A DNA stretch of 64,000 bases from Pedobacter sp. ISL-64. Its GTDB lineage: Bacteria; Bacteroidota; Bacteroidia; Sphingobacteriales; Sphingobacteriaceae. Each line of letters starts with the position of its first letter. Positions within the stretch are counted from its first letter, which is position 1. This document shows, piece by piece, positions 46,151 to 54,756 of this stretch. Location: assembly GCF_018613605.1 (NCBI RefSeq), contig NZ_JAGGPU010000006.1:726411-790410 (forward strand), in the 5' to 3' direction. Both the position numbers and the translations under genes were made by a program. The notes below the pieces were generated by a model. It worked only from the letters and a program-made list of their open reading frames with translations. It was not told the DNA's origin and did not search any database.

Positions 46151-47827
46151 TTACCAATATACACTATAAAGTGCAACCAATAATCCGATGATGATTAAAG
46201 CCCCTACTGCAAAACTGGTAGAGGTTTTGAACATTTTAGCATCGATAGCCAGTCCTTTAGCTTCTGCCTTAACTTTGTTGCTCGCTAAACTGATGATCAC
46301 CATACCAAGGATACAGAATACAAATACAAAGCCCATACGATCTAAAAATGGAATTTCGTAAACACCCGTTGCATTTTTAACAGAGAAACCCATTCCTGAT
46401 AACCATGAAAGATCGGTAAGTTTAGGTAAGAATTTAAGTAAAATTGACAGACCGAAACCACCAATGGTAGCGAATAGTGCCGCACTTGAAGTTGTTCTTT
46501 TCCAAAAGAAACCTAAAATAAACATGGCAAAAATACCTGGAGAAACAAAACCTGTATACTCCTGGATATATTGGAAACCACCTTTTTTATCGATCCCTAA
46601 ATGTGGTGCAATTAATACACCAAGAATCATCGCTACAATAATCGAAATCTTACCCGTTGTTACCAAATTTTTCTCCGTAGCATCGGTCTTTAATACTTTC
46701 TTGTAAATATCCAGTGTAAAAATAGTTGCAATACTATTTGCTTTACCAGCCAAAGAGGCTACCACTGCAGCGGTTAATGCTGCGAACGAAAGTCCTTTTA
46801 ATCCGGCGGGCAGTAAATTCAGTAATACCGGATATGCACGGTCTGGGTTTACTGATCCATCTTGTAGCATTTCCGCTTGAAAGGCACCATCTTTATATAA
46901 AACATAAGCTGCAATACCTGGTAACACGACAATAATTGGCATTAATAATTTTAAGAATGCAGCAAAAAGAATACCTCCGCGGGCAGTCTCCAGGTTAGCA
47001 CCCAAAGCACGTTGAGTAATGTATTGGTTACAGCCCCAATAATTTAAATTCACAATCCACATACCGCCTACAAGGACGCTTAAGCCAGGTAAATCGATAT
47101 AATTTTCGTTATCTGGCTTTAAAATCATGTGAAAATGTTCAGAAGCCTTTGAAGTCATTAAACTATAGCCTTCAAAAACACCTGTCGTTCCATAATGGGT
47201 AGAAACTAAGTTTAAAGCCAAATAGGTAGTCGCCAAACCACCCAGAATTAAGAAAAATACCTGAATAACGTCGGTATATCCAATAACTTTCATTCCACCC
47301 AGCGTAATAATAATGGCAAAACCCGCAATGGCATACATACAGAAACTTAAATCGAAACCAGAAATACTGCTTACTGCTAAAGCACCTAAGTAAAGGATCG
47401 AGGTTAAGTTAACTACAACATAAAGTAATAACCAGAAAACAGCCATTATCATGGCTACCGTTCCGTTATAACGCTGATGTAGGAATTGCGGCATTGTAGC
47501 AATTTTGTTTTTCAGGTAAACAGGAATAAAGAATACCGCAACAACCACTAAGGTTAATGCGCCCATCCATTCGTAGGTTGCAATGGCCAATCCCATTTTA
47601 AAGCCTGATCCGCTCATACCGATAAACTGCTCTGCAGAAATATTAGATGCAATTAACGATGCGCCGATTGCCCACCAGGTTAAAGAGCCTTCAGCAAGAA
47701 AATAATCTTTAGAACCTGTAGATTCTGACTTTTTCTTGTTATAAATGTAGAGCCCATAAGCGGCCACAATAACGAAGTAAATTGCAAATACAATGTAATC
47801 CTTCGTGTCTAGTAAATTATTTTTCAT
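46151..47827 (-). CDS. Sodium/sugar symporter (SSS/SGLT family)
   Basis: The 558-residue protein has about 14 membrane helices and the SSS-family pattern, including IGASLIASNISAEQFIGMSGSGF near residue 58 (quoted only in part in motif tables) and LTAAVVASLAGKANSIATIFT near 360. It imports a sugar with Na+. Being the last gene of the galT-galK operon, galactose is the likely substrate, which is an inference from context. Confidence 0.9.
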   Translation of the reverse strand: MKNNLLDTKDYIVFAIYFVIVAAYGLYIYNKKKSESTGSKDYFLAEGSLTWWAIGASLIASNISAEQFIGMSGSGFKMGLAIATYEWMGALTLVVVAVFFIPVYLKNKIATMPQFLHQRYNGTVAMIMAVFWLLLYVVVNLTSILYLGALAVSSISGFDLSFCMYAIAGFAIIITLGGMKVIGYTDVIQVFFLILGGLATTYLALNLVSTHYGTTGVFEGYSLMTSKASEHFHMILKPDNENYIDLPGLSVLVGGMWIVNLNYWGCNQYITQRALGANLETARGGILFAAFLKLLMPIIVVLPGIAAYVLYKDGAFQAEMLQDGSVNPDRAYPVLLNLLPAGLKGLSFAALTAAVVASLAGKANSIATIFTLDIYKKVLKTDATEKNLVTTGKISIIVAMILGVLIAPHLGIDKKGGFQYIQEYTGFVSPGIFAMFILGFFWKRTTSSAALFATIGGFGLSILLKFLPKLTDLSWLSGMGFSVKNATGVYEIPFLDRMGFVFVFCILGMVIISLASNKVKAEAKGLAIDAKMFKTSTSFAVGALIIIGLLVALYSVYW

Positions 47828-47866
47828 TGATTTATTTTGGTTAGTATACCTTTGGTTATTTAAATT

Positions 47867-49018
47867 TTAGCTGTATAAGCTGGTTCCGTTATCAGTTTGA
47901 ACAGTGTAGGAACCAAGCTTGAGTCCGAACTGTAGTAAGTATTTTGAAGATAACGCCTCAATTAAATCAGCAATTTTTTCTTCTTTAACAATATTGATGG
48001 TACAACCACCAAAACCACCACCCATCATCCTGGCACCTAACACATAATCAAGAGGTTTAACCGCATCAACCAGGAAATCTAATTCTTTACAGCTCACTTC
48101 GTAATCTTTGCTTAAACCTTCATGCGTTTCGAACATCAGTTTACCCAAACCTTGCAGGTTACCATTTTCCAGTTGCTCCGCAGCGGTTAATAAACGGCCG
48201 ATTTCTTTCACTACAAAACTACATTTGGTGTAAACTTCCAGATCTTTTGGTTTAACATGGGTTTCTAACATGGCTAAATCTACATCACGAAGCGTACTTA
48301 CATTTGGATAATGCTCCTTTACCCAGGCAACACCTTGTTCGCACTGTGATCTTCTTTTGTTGTAGGCAGAATCGGCAAGTGCGTGTTTTACATTCGTATT
48401 TAAAAGCAAAAGTTTATATCCATCTAATTTTAATGGGATATAAATGTGTTTCATCGATCTGCAATCGAGCATAATGGCCTGGTCTTTCTTGCCAAATACA
48501 GAGGCAAACTGATCCATAATTCCACAGTTAACACCAGCAAAAGTCTGTTCTGCCTTTTGTGCAATCAATGCGATATCCATTTTCGGAACGGAAAGCGAAA
48601 AAAGTTGATCGAGCGCGAAGCCGGTAGCACATTCTACAGCAGCAGACGACGATAAACCAGCACCCAAAGGCACGTCACCATCGATATAAAAATTAAAGCC
48701 ACCCAACTGATGGCCTCTTTCTTTTAACTGATCGGCAACGCCTAAAATGTAATTGGCCCAACTGTTCTCTGATTTTTTCAGGCTTTTAATCGATGAAATA
48801 TCAAATTGCTGATAACTTTCTGAAAATAAATGTATTTCATCATCTTCTCTTTTTGATATGGCTACATAAATGGCTTTATCAATGGCAGCAGGCATTACAA
48901 AGCCGCCGTTATAATCGGTATGCTCGCCAATGATATTGATTCTTCCAGGCGAACGCACTAAAATAGGCTCAGCGTTGAAAAGTTTTTTAAATGTATTTTT
49001 TAAATCCTGTGCATTCAT
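47867..49018 (-). CDS. galK: Galactokinase
   Basis: The 383-residue enzyme phosphorylates galactose. The galactokinase signature PGRINIIGEHTDYNGG (near residue 24) and the GHMP-kinase ATP loop PLGAGLSSSAAVE (near residue 114) are both clear. It starts 10 nt after galT and is followed 39 nt later by the sugar symporter, forming a Leloir-pathway operon. No galE or galM gene is in the window. Confidence 0.95.
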   Translation of the reverse strand: MNAQDLKNTFKKLFNAEPILVRSPGRINIIGEHTDYNGGFVMPAAIDKAIYVAISKREDDEIHLFSESYQQFDISSIKSLKKSENSWANYILGVADQLKERGHQLGGFNFYIDGDVPLGAGLSSSAAVECATGFALDQLFSLSVPKMDIALIAQKAEQTFAGVNCGIMDQFASVFGKKDQAIMLDCRSMKHIYIPLKLDGYKLLLLNTNVKHALADSAYNKRRSQCEQGVAWVKEHYPNVSTLRDVDLAMLETHVKPKDLEVYTKCSFVVKEIGRLLTAAEQLENGNLQGLGKLMFETHEGLSKDYEVSCKELDFLVDAVKPLDYVLGARMMGGGFGGCTINIVKEEKIADLIEALSSKYLLQFGLKLGSYTVQTDNGTSLYS

Positions 49019-49028
49019 TATTTAATAT

Positions 49029-50090
49029 TTAGTCTTCAGTTTTGTTGATTTTATAGTGGATTACAGACATCTCTTTTAAACGGTTAGCGGCAAATTCAGG
49101 GGTAATATCGCGTTGAGGGTTAGCTAGCATTTCGTAACCGACCATAAACTTTTTAACTGACGCCGAGCGCAACAATGGTGGATAAAAATGCATGTGCCAG
49201 TGCCATTCAGGGTAATAGCCATTGTTTACTGGTGCCTGATGCATGCCTGCAGAATATGGGAAGGAGGTTTCGAACAGGTTATCATATTTGGTTGTTAATA
49301 CCTTAATGGCTTCAGCTAACGATTTTTTCTCAGTTTCTGTAAACAATTTAATGCTATTTACATGGCGTTTACTGATAATCATGGTTTCGTAAGGCCAAAC
49401 TGCCCAAAAAGGTACAAGTGCCACAAAATGATCGTTTTCGAATACTATACGCTCTTTTTTCTTTTGCTCCAGTTTTAAGTAATCGCCAAGCAAACTTCTT
49501 CTGTGAATAGCATAGAAGGTTTTCTGACGTTCGGTTTCTTTGGCAATTTCTAATGGAATATCGCTCTGCGACCAAATCTGACCATGTGGGTGTGGATTAC
49601 TACAGCCCATTATTTCGCCTTTGTTTTCAAAAATCTGAATGTATTTGATCCAATCATTTTCGGCAAGGCTATTAAATTCATTTTGCCAAACATTTACCAC
49701 AGCAGTTATGGCTTCGACACTCATTTCGGGAAGTGTGAGGTTGTGTTTCGGGCTAAAACTGATCACCCGGCAAAGTCCCTTCTGATTATTGGCTACCAAT
49801 AAATCATCTTCGTTCATATTACCTGCAGGCGTATCTTCAAGCAACGCAGCAAAATCATTGTTAAAAACAAAACTTTCGGTATATTCTGGATTGCTATCGC
49901 CATCTGCCCTGCCATTACCAGGACATAAGTAACACTTAGGGTCATATTCCGGACGGTTATCTGGTGTTACATCTTCAACCTTACCCTGCCAGGGCCTTTT
50001 AGTACGGTGCGGAGAAACTAAAACCCATTCGCCAGTTAATATATTTAACCTGGTGTGCGGATTACTATCGAGTTCGAATGTTTGGTTCAT
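49029..50090 (-). CDS. galT: Galactose-1-phosphate uridylyltransferase
   Basis: The 353-residue enzyme swaps UMP between UDP-glucose and galactose-1-phosphate. The active-site HPH motif is seen in CSNPHPHGQIWS near residue 168. A zinc-binding pair CYLCPGN (near residue 54) is present. It is the first gene of the galT-galK-symporter operon. Its promoter region contains a 19-bp palindrome. Confidence 0.95.
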   Translation of the reverse strand: MNQTFELDSNPHTRLNILTGEWVLVSPHRTKRPWQGKVEDVTPDNRPEYDPKCYLCPGNGRADGDSNPEYTESFVFNNDFAALLEDTPAGNMNEDDLLVANNQKGLCRVISFSPKHNLTLPEMSVEAITAVVNVWQNEFNSLAENDWIKYIQIFENKGEIMGCSNPHPHGQIWSQSDIPLEIAKETERQKTFYAIHRRSLLGDYLKLEQKKKERIVFENDHFVALVPFWAVWPYETMIISKRHVNSIKLFTETEKKSLAEAIKVLTTKYDNLFETSFPYSAGMHQAPVNNGYYPEWHWHMHFYPPLLRSASVKKFMVGYEMLANPQRDITPEFAANRLKEMSVIHYKINKTED

Positions 50091-50155
50091 TTTATATTTT
50101 CAATTGGTTAGAGAAAAGAAGCATTGAGCTTAACCCATCTAAGCCGCCAAATTAT

Positions 50156-50198
50156 AAAATTATTATTAATTGTCAAAACGACAATTAATAATAATTTT
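50156..50198. promoter_or_regulatory. Perfect 19-bp inverted repeat, likely operator of the galactose locus
   Basis: Arms at 50156-50174 and 50180-50198 are perfect inverted copies (core AATTGTC and GACAATT) around the 5-nt spacer AAAAC. The site lies 65 nt upstream of galT and 52 nt upstream of the divergent Nudix-like regulator. It overlaps a possible galT promoter (TTG, about 19 nt, TAATTTG). Confidence 0.75.
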
Positions 50199-50250
50199 TA
50201 TTTTCGTGAAAATTTGAACATATTAAGCCCTTTAAAATCTCAGATAAAAA

Positions 50251-50949
50251 ATGATTGAATATTCTAGGCAGCCACATTACCTGGTTGCTGTTGATTGCAT
50301 AGTGTTTGGGTTTGACGGTGAACACCTTAAAATTCTATTGGTTAAACGGGGTTTAGAACCCGAAATAAACAAATGGAGTTTAATGGGTGGTTTTGTGGGT
50401 GCAAATGAAAGTCCAGACGATGCAGCAAACAGGGTACTCAAAAAAATGACAGGTTTGGAAGGTGTTTACCTGGAGCAGATGCAGATTTATGGAGAACCTG
50501 ACCGCGACCCAATTGAAAGAACACTTTCTGTTGGATATTTTGCCCTTATTGATATCCATAAATATGAGGCACAGTTAAATGACGATTACGAGGCAGAATG
50601 GTTTTTGATCAACGATAGGCCAAAACTTATTTTTGATCATAACCAAATGGTTGCCGATGCCCGAAAAAAATTAAGATACAAGGCTGCCCTCCATCCTATT
50701 TTATTTGAAATGCTCCCTAAAAAATTCACCATCCCACAATTGCACATACTTTTTGAGGAAGTAAACGATACTAAAATCGATACCAGGAATTTCAGCCGTA
50801 AAATTACTTCAACCGGACTATTGATTAAGCTAGCTGAAAAAGATAGAACAGGTTCTAAAAAAGGAGCGTTCTATTTTAAATTAGATAAAAAGAAATACCA
50901 TGCTAATTCGCAGGCGTTCTTAAATTTAATGCCAAATTTAAAGGTTTAA
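50251..50949 (+). CDS. Nudix-fold transcriptional regulator (NrtR/AraR-like)
   Basis: The 232-residue protein has a Nudix-hydrolase fold (about 10-145) followed by a C-terminal winged-helix DNA-binding part (about 150-232). In the Nudix box the spacing is kept (Gly47, Glu53, Arg61, Gly68). The catalytic glutamates of the REUxEE core are replaced (RVLKKMTG), so hydrolysis is unlikely. This fits NrtR/AraR-type regulators that use the fold to sense a ligand. Divergent placement from galT and the palindrome between them suggest control of galactose use. Confidence 0.87.
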   Translation: MIEYSRQPHYLVAVDCIVFGFDGEHLKILLVKRGLEPEINKWSLMGGFVGANESPDDAANRVLKKMTGLEGVYLEQMQIYGEPDRDPIERTLSVGYFALIDIHKYEAQLNDDYEAEWFLINDRPKLIFDHNQMVADARKKLRYKAALHPILFEMLPKKFTIPQLHILFEEVNDTKIDTRNFSRKITSTGLLIKLAEKDRTGSKKGAFYFKLDKKKYHANSQAFLNLMPNLKV

Positions 50950-50973
50950 ATTAAATTTCTTTACACGATTAGC

Positions 50974-51744
50974 CTATTGTTCTTCATAATGATAGGTTAA
51001 TCCTCCATCTACAAAATAAGTTGATCCGGTTACATAAGCGGCATCATCAGAAGCGAGGAAAGCCACTATTGCTGCCACATCTTCTACCTTACCCATTCGT
51101 TTTAAGGGGATATTTTGAAGTACTTTTTCCAGCTGTTCTTTATTGTTCAACAAATCTTGATTAATCGGTGTTGAAACAGCTCCGGGCGCTACATTGTTAA
51201 TCCTGATATTAAATTGGGCTAATTCTGAAGCGAGATTTCTGGTTAACATCTTTAAGCCTCCTTTACTCGCACAGTACGCAGCAAAATGTGGAAATGCGAT
51301 TTCTTCGTGTACAGAACTCATATTGATTACGGTTCCGGCTATCTTACTTTTTCTACAGTAATTTACAAACGATTGGATGCTAAAAAAAACACCTTTTAAA
51401 TTTGTATTCATGATCAGGTCGTAATCTTCTTCAGTAACATCCCAAAAGCTGGCTTTTTTTTCTACGCCCGCATTATTTACTAAAATATCTAAATGGCCAA
51501 ATGCTGCTACGGCATCGGTTATCAATTTAGCGGCTTCTTTGGCTTTACTTAAATCGGCCTCCAAAAAAGTTGCTTTCCTACCCATGTCTTGTATTTCTGC
51601 GATAAGTTTTTCGCCCCTTTCATCAAATTTATGGCCATTTAAAATAATATCACAGCCATCTTTGGCCAACCTTAAGGCACATGCAGCGCCAATTCCCTGA
51701 CTGCTTCCGGTAATTAAAGCGATTTTGTTTTCAAAACGTTCCAT
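50974..51744 (-). CDS. Short-chain dehydrogenase/reductase
   Basis: The 256-residue protein is a classical SDR. The NAD(P)-binding motif TGSSQGIG is at residues 12-19, NNAG at about 90, and catalytic Ser in INMSSVH with Tyr-x3-Lys in YCASKGG near residue 160. It ends with a typical VTGSTYFVDGG. Many are glucose or 3-oxoacyl reductases; the substrate is open. It converges on the Nudix regulator. Confidence 0.9.
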   Translation of the reverse strand: MERFENKIALITGSSQGIGAACALRLAKDGCDIILNGHKFDERGEKLIAEIQDMGRKATFLEADLSKAKEAAKLITDAVAAFGHLDILVNNAGVEKKASFWDVTEEDYDLIMNTNLKGVFFSIQSFVNYCRKSKIAGTVINMSSVHEEIAFPHFAAYCASKGGLKMLTRNLASELAQFNIRINNVAPGAVSTPINQDLLNNKEQLEKVLQNIPLKRMGKVEDVAAIVAFLASDDAAYVTGSTYFVDGGLTYHYEEQ

Positions 51745-51924
51745 AGTAAAATGTTATAATACATAAAGGGAATTGATGTGAATATGTTTGAGTAAAACTG
51801 AAGTTAAATTAGACGGATTAACACATTAAATATAACTTCTTCAAAAAAACACCGTTATAGCTGTAATCATTTATTAGTATGTTTGGGCAACAAACACACA
51901 GTAAACTTAAATTAATCTTAAAAC

Positions 51925-52455
51925 ATGAACATTACCAAAAACCTTTTATTTACTACGCTCCTCGCTTTGTTTACCCTTACAATGTACTCTTGTAAAACAA
52001 AAAAACTGGTAGCAAAACCAGCTCCAACACCTGTTGAAAAGCCAGCACCACCAGTAGAAGAAAAAAAACCAGCGCCTGCCCCAGAGAAAGAAGAAGCTCC
52101 GGCTCCAGTTGAAAAACCTAACTTTAACTTAGACAATATCCAGTTTGAGTTTAATTCGTTTGTACTTAAAACATCATCATTCGCTATCCTAGATAAAGCA
52201 GTGGCGGAAATGAAAAAGTCGCCTACCACCAAATTTGTACTTAACGGACATTCATCTGCTGAGGGTACACCCGATCACAATATGCAACTCTCTATCGACC
52301 GTGCAAATGCCGTAAAATCGTACTTTATAAACGCAGGTTTAAACGGCAGCAATTTTACTGTTGTTGGTCATGGCGAAAAAGAACCGATCAACTCGAACGA
52401 TAGTGAAGAAGGTAGAATGGTGAACAGAAGAACTGAAATAAAAGTTCAACATTAA
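51925..52455 (+). CDS. OmpA/Pal-like peptidoglycan-binding lipoprotein
   Basis: The 176-residue protein has a lipoprotein signal with Cys23 (TMYSCKTKK) and a Pro/Ala/Glu/Lys-rich spacer (about 30-65). An OmpA-like domain (about 68-176) contains LNGHSSAEGTPDHN and NRRTEIKV. It anchors the outer membrane to peptidoglycan and resembles Pal. No tol genes are adjacent. Confidence 0.92.
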   Translation: MNITKNLLFTTLLALFTLTMYSCKTKKLVAKPAPTPVEKPAPPVEEKKPAPAPEKEEAPAPVEKPNFNLDNIQFEFNSFVLKTSSFAILDKAVAEMKKSPTTKFVLNGHSSAEGTPDHNMQLSIDRANAVKSYFINAGLNGSNFTVVGHGEKEPINSNDSEEGRMVNRRTEIKVQH

Positions 52456-52473
52456 TTCTTAGAAATATAATGG

Positions 52474-52505
52474 AAAGCGCCATGGTTTAATTTCCATGGC
52501 GCTTT
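52474..52505 (+). terminator. Terminator of the OmpA/Pal-like gene
   Basis: Perfect 12-bp arms AAAGCGCCATGG and CCATGGCGCTTT enclose an 8-nt loop, followed by a T-run. Confidence 0.88.
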
Positions 52506-52518
52506 TTATTTAGAACGC

Positions 52519-52570
52519 AGTCATCATCCTGAACTTGTTTCAGCCCTTCGACTACGCTCAGGGTGACAGT
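52519..52570. repeat. Dispersed palindromic repeat (CTGAACTTG / TCGACTACG variant)
   Basis: TCATCCTGAACTTGTTTCAG is followed by CCTTCGACTACGCTCAGGGTG. It is a short member of the window's repeat family, between convergent genes. Confidence 0.7.
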
Positions 52571-52581
52571 TTCAAAGGCAT

Positions 52582-53439
52582 CTATTTCTGATACACCCTA
52601 ACATAATCGACTTCCATCCTATTGGGAAATTTAGTATCATTTAACGATCCACCGTTCATACCGCCCATTGCCAGATCAAACAAGATGTAATGTTGTTGTT
52701 TAAAAGGATGAAAATCTGAGCCGTCATCGTTTTTAAGATCGGTTAACAGCGTTTTGTTCAAAAGCATTCCATCTACAAATAAACTAATGGCTTCGCTATC
52801 CCAGTCCATGCGCCATATATGAAATTCAGCTGCCCATTTTTTTCCGCCCAATTCGGCTACGGGTTTTGTGTTACTAAACCATTTCGCCTTTTTATCGGGC
52901 GCTAAACTTGCGATATTGGCCAATAATTTTCCCCGGTAGTATTCCATAATATCGATTTCACCGTTTGCAGGCCAGCGGCCTTTTATGCCCAGTGTCCAAA
53001 ATGCTGGCCAAAGCCCATCTGAAATGTCGATCTTTCCTCTCATTTCGAACCGACCGTACCGCCAGCTTTGTAAACCTTTAGTAATGATACAGGCTGAAGT
53101 ATATTCTATATTTTTTGTTTTTTTACGCCATTCGTTGCTTCCTTCTGCATATAGCGGATTAGGTTTTACTTCTTTTCGCGCTTCGATAATCAACTTGCCA
53201 TCTTTGCAGAAAGCATTTTCGGGCTGATACCATTGTAGCTCTTCGTTACGGACAAAACCTTTCTCATAATCCCAATTGGCTGGATCGGGAGTACCATTTT
53301 TGTTAAATTCATCATTCCAAATTAGCTTATAGCCTTCCTTAACATAAGTATTTGGAAAATTGCGATCCTTGTTGATAGCGCAGGATTGGATTAAAATAAT
53401 TATCCATACAATAAGGGTGAATGGGATTCTATTTGGCAT
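52582..53439 (-). CDS. GH16 beta-glucanase lipoprotein
   Basis: The 285-residue protein has a lipoprotein signal with Cys20 (LIQSC) and a GH16 jelly-roll domain. The catalytic motif EIDIME gives Glu161 (nucleophile), Asp163 and Glu166 (acid/base). GH16 enzymes cut beta-1,3 or mixed beta-glucans, agarose or similar; laminarin-type glucan is a fair guess in this context. It is the last gene of the SusC/SusD locus on this strand, placed after a strong hairpin that follows the preceding gene. Confidence 0.92.
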   Translation of the reverse strand: MPNRIPFTLIVWIIILIQSCAINKDRNFPNTYVKEGYKLIWNDEFNKNGTPDPANWDYEKGFVRNEELQWYQPENAFCKDGKLIIEARKEVKPNPLYAEGSNEWRKKTKNIEYTSACIITKGLQSWRYGRFEMRGKIDISDGLWPAFWTLGIKGRWPANGEIDIMEYYRGKLLANIASLAPDKKAKWFSNTKPVAELGGKKWAAEFHIWRMDWDSEAISLFVDGMLLNKTLLTDLKNDDGSDFHPFKQQHYILFDLAMGGMNGGSLNDTKFPNRMEVDYVRVYQK

Positions 53440-53485
53440 AAGGATTTTTTGATCAACAAATTTAACATTATTCTAAAAAAGAAAA

Positions 53486-53514
53486 TTCTCTGGGTTTTGA
53501 TAAAACCCAGAGAA
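53486..53514 (-). terminator. Strong hairpin between the glycan-binding genes and the GH16 gene
   Basis: Perfect 13-bp arms TTCTCTGGGTTTT and AAAACCCAGAGAA enclose a 3-nt loop. It may terminate most transcripts before the GH16 gene, or stabilise the upstream message while allowing some read-through. Confidence 0.8.
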
Positions 53515-53535
53515 TAAGCAATTAACTTTAATACG

Positions 53536-54729
53536 TTAAAGTGATTTAAGCATTACTTCTTTTACAATCCAGAATTGATTTCCTGATGCCGTCAGCATCG
53601 TGGCAAGAAAGCCTATTGAAACTGTTGTTGATTGTGTTAATGTAAACTGGAACTTATTATTTGCAAAATTGGTATAACCTAATGAAGTTGATACATCGGC
53701 CACATCTGGCAGGGTATTACCAGCTGCTGCTACGATGTAAACCGGATCCTTTGCTTCATTTTTAGCCATGGTAATTTCGAAACTATAGCTGCCCGCCGGA
53801 AGCGTAAAAGTTTGGTATATTTTACCATTTGTAATTTGTGCAGTGCCATCCCAACCCATTTCCATTGCCAAACAGCCACCTTGATCCGAGCACCAGCCAC
53901 CTAAACCACCATGATTTTTAATATTTGCAGTAACGGTCCAATCGGCAATATTACGCCACCTGCCACCACTTGCAGCAGCTAAGAATGGATTACCTTTATT
54001 TTTAAAATAGGTTGAGGTGATATCGGCTCCTACCCGTTGTGTTTGAAAAGCAGTTGAAAATGTATCGATTGAAACGGTATCAGGTAAAAACAACGTACGG
54101 TACCTAAGGGTGGTACCTGGCTTAATATCTGAGATAGAAGTTGTTGTCTCATCAATTTTAGCTCTGATCTTTTTAATTACATTACTCAGGTTCGTGTATT
54201 CTACTTCAGTAGCAAACACACCTGTTAAACGGTCCATTCCCTGCCAGGTAATTTTAGTTAGCCCACTTGCATCAGTAAAAGCGGATTCTATTGGCCGGTT
54301 AAACAAGGATGATTGATACCTCTGGCCATAAGACCTCCCCGTTTTGTATACCGGAATTGATTTATTCCCAACACCATCATAGGTATAGATTTCGAAATTC
54401 TGTACACCCTCTTTTACATTTTCTACAAAGTATTTCAACGTATCGATGGGATATTTTTTCTTTACGGGGATAACGACAGAATCGGCTTTATTATTCCAAA
54501 AGATTTTACACTGCGTCACTTTTGGATCTGCAAGAAACAACCCACGGATGTACACCCTATTATTTCCAGACATTACTTTTACTGAATCCAATTTCCCAGT
54601 GTAAGAGATCTCTCCCGTTTCGGTAAATTTTTTATAGTCGTCGGCCTTTGTACAGGCGAGGTAAGCGCCAGCCAACAGGATCATAAAAGCTAGTTTTATG
54701 GTTCTTATATTTATTTTTTGATTATTCAT
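53536..54729 (-). CDS. Surface glycan-binding-type lipoprotein (DUF4998/DUF5013-like)
   Basis: The 397-residue lipoprotein (lipobox AYLACTK, Cys26) has a DUF4998-like N-terminal half. Its C-terminal part resembles DUF5013 (from about 240), with the beta-sandwich look of surface glycan-binding proteins. Such proteins sit beside SusD and capture polysaccharide. It is the fourth gene of the locus. Confidence 0.78.
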   Translation of the reverse strand: MNNQKINIRTIKLAFMILLAGAYLACTKADDYKKFTETGEISYTGKLDSVKVMSGNNRVYIRGLFLADPKVTQCKIFWNNKADSVVIPVKKKYPIDTLKYFVENVKEGVQNFEIYTYDGVGNKSIPVYKTGRSYGQRYQSSLFNRPIESAFTDASGLTKITWQGMDRLTGVFATEVEYTNLSNVIKKIRAKIDETTTSISDIKPGTTLRYRTLFLPDTVSIDTFSTAFQTQRVGADITSTYFKNKGNPFLAAASGGRWRNIADWTVTANIKNHGGLGGWCSDQGGCLAMEMGWDGTAQITNGKIYQTFTLPAGSYSFEITMAKNEAKDPVYIVAAAGNTLPDVADVSTSLGYTNFANNKFQFTLTQSTTVSIGFLATMLTASGNQFWIVKEVMLKSL

Positions 54730-54756
54730 CTCTAAAATTCTGTTAAGTTATTGCCT

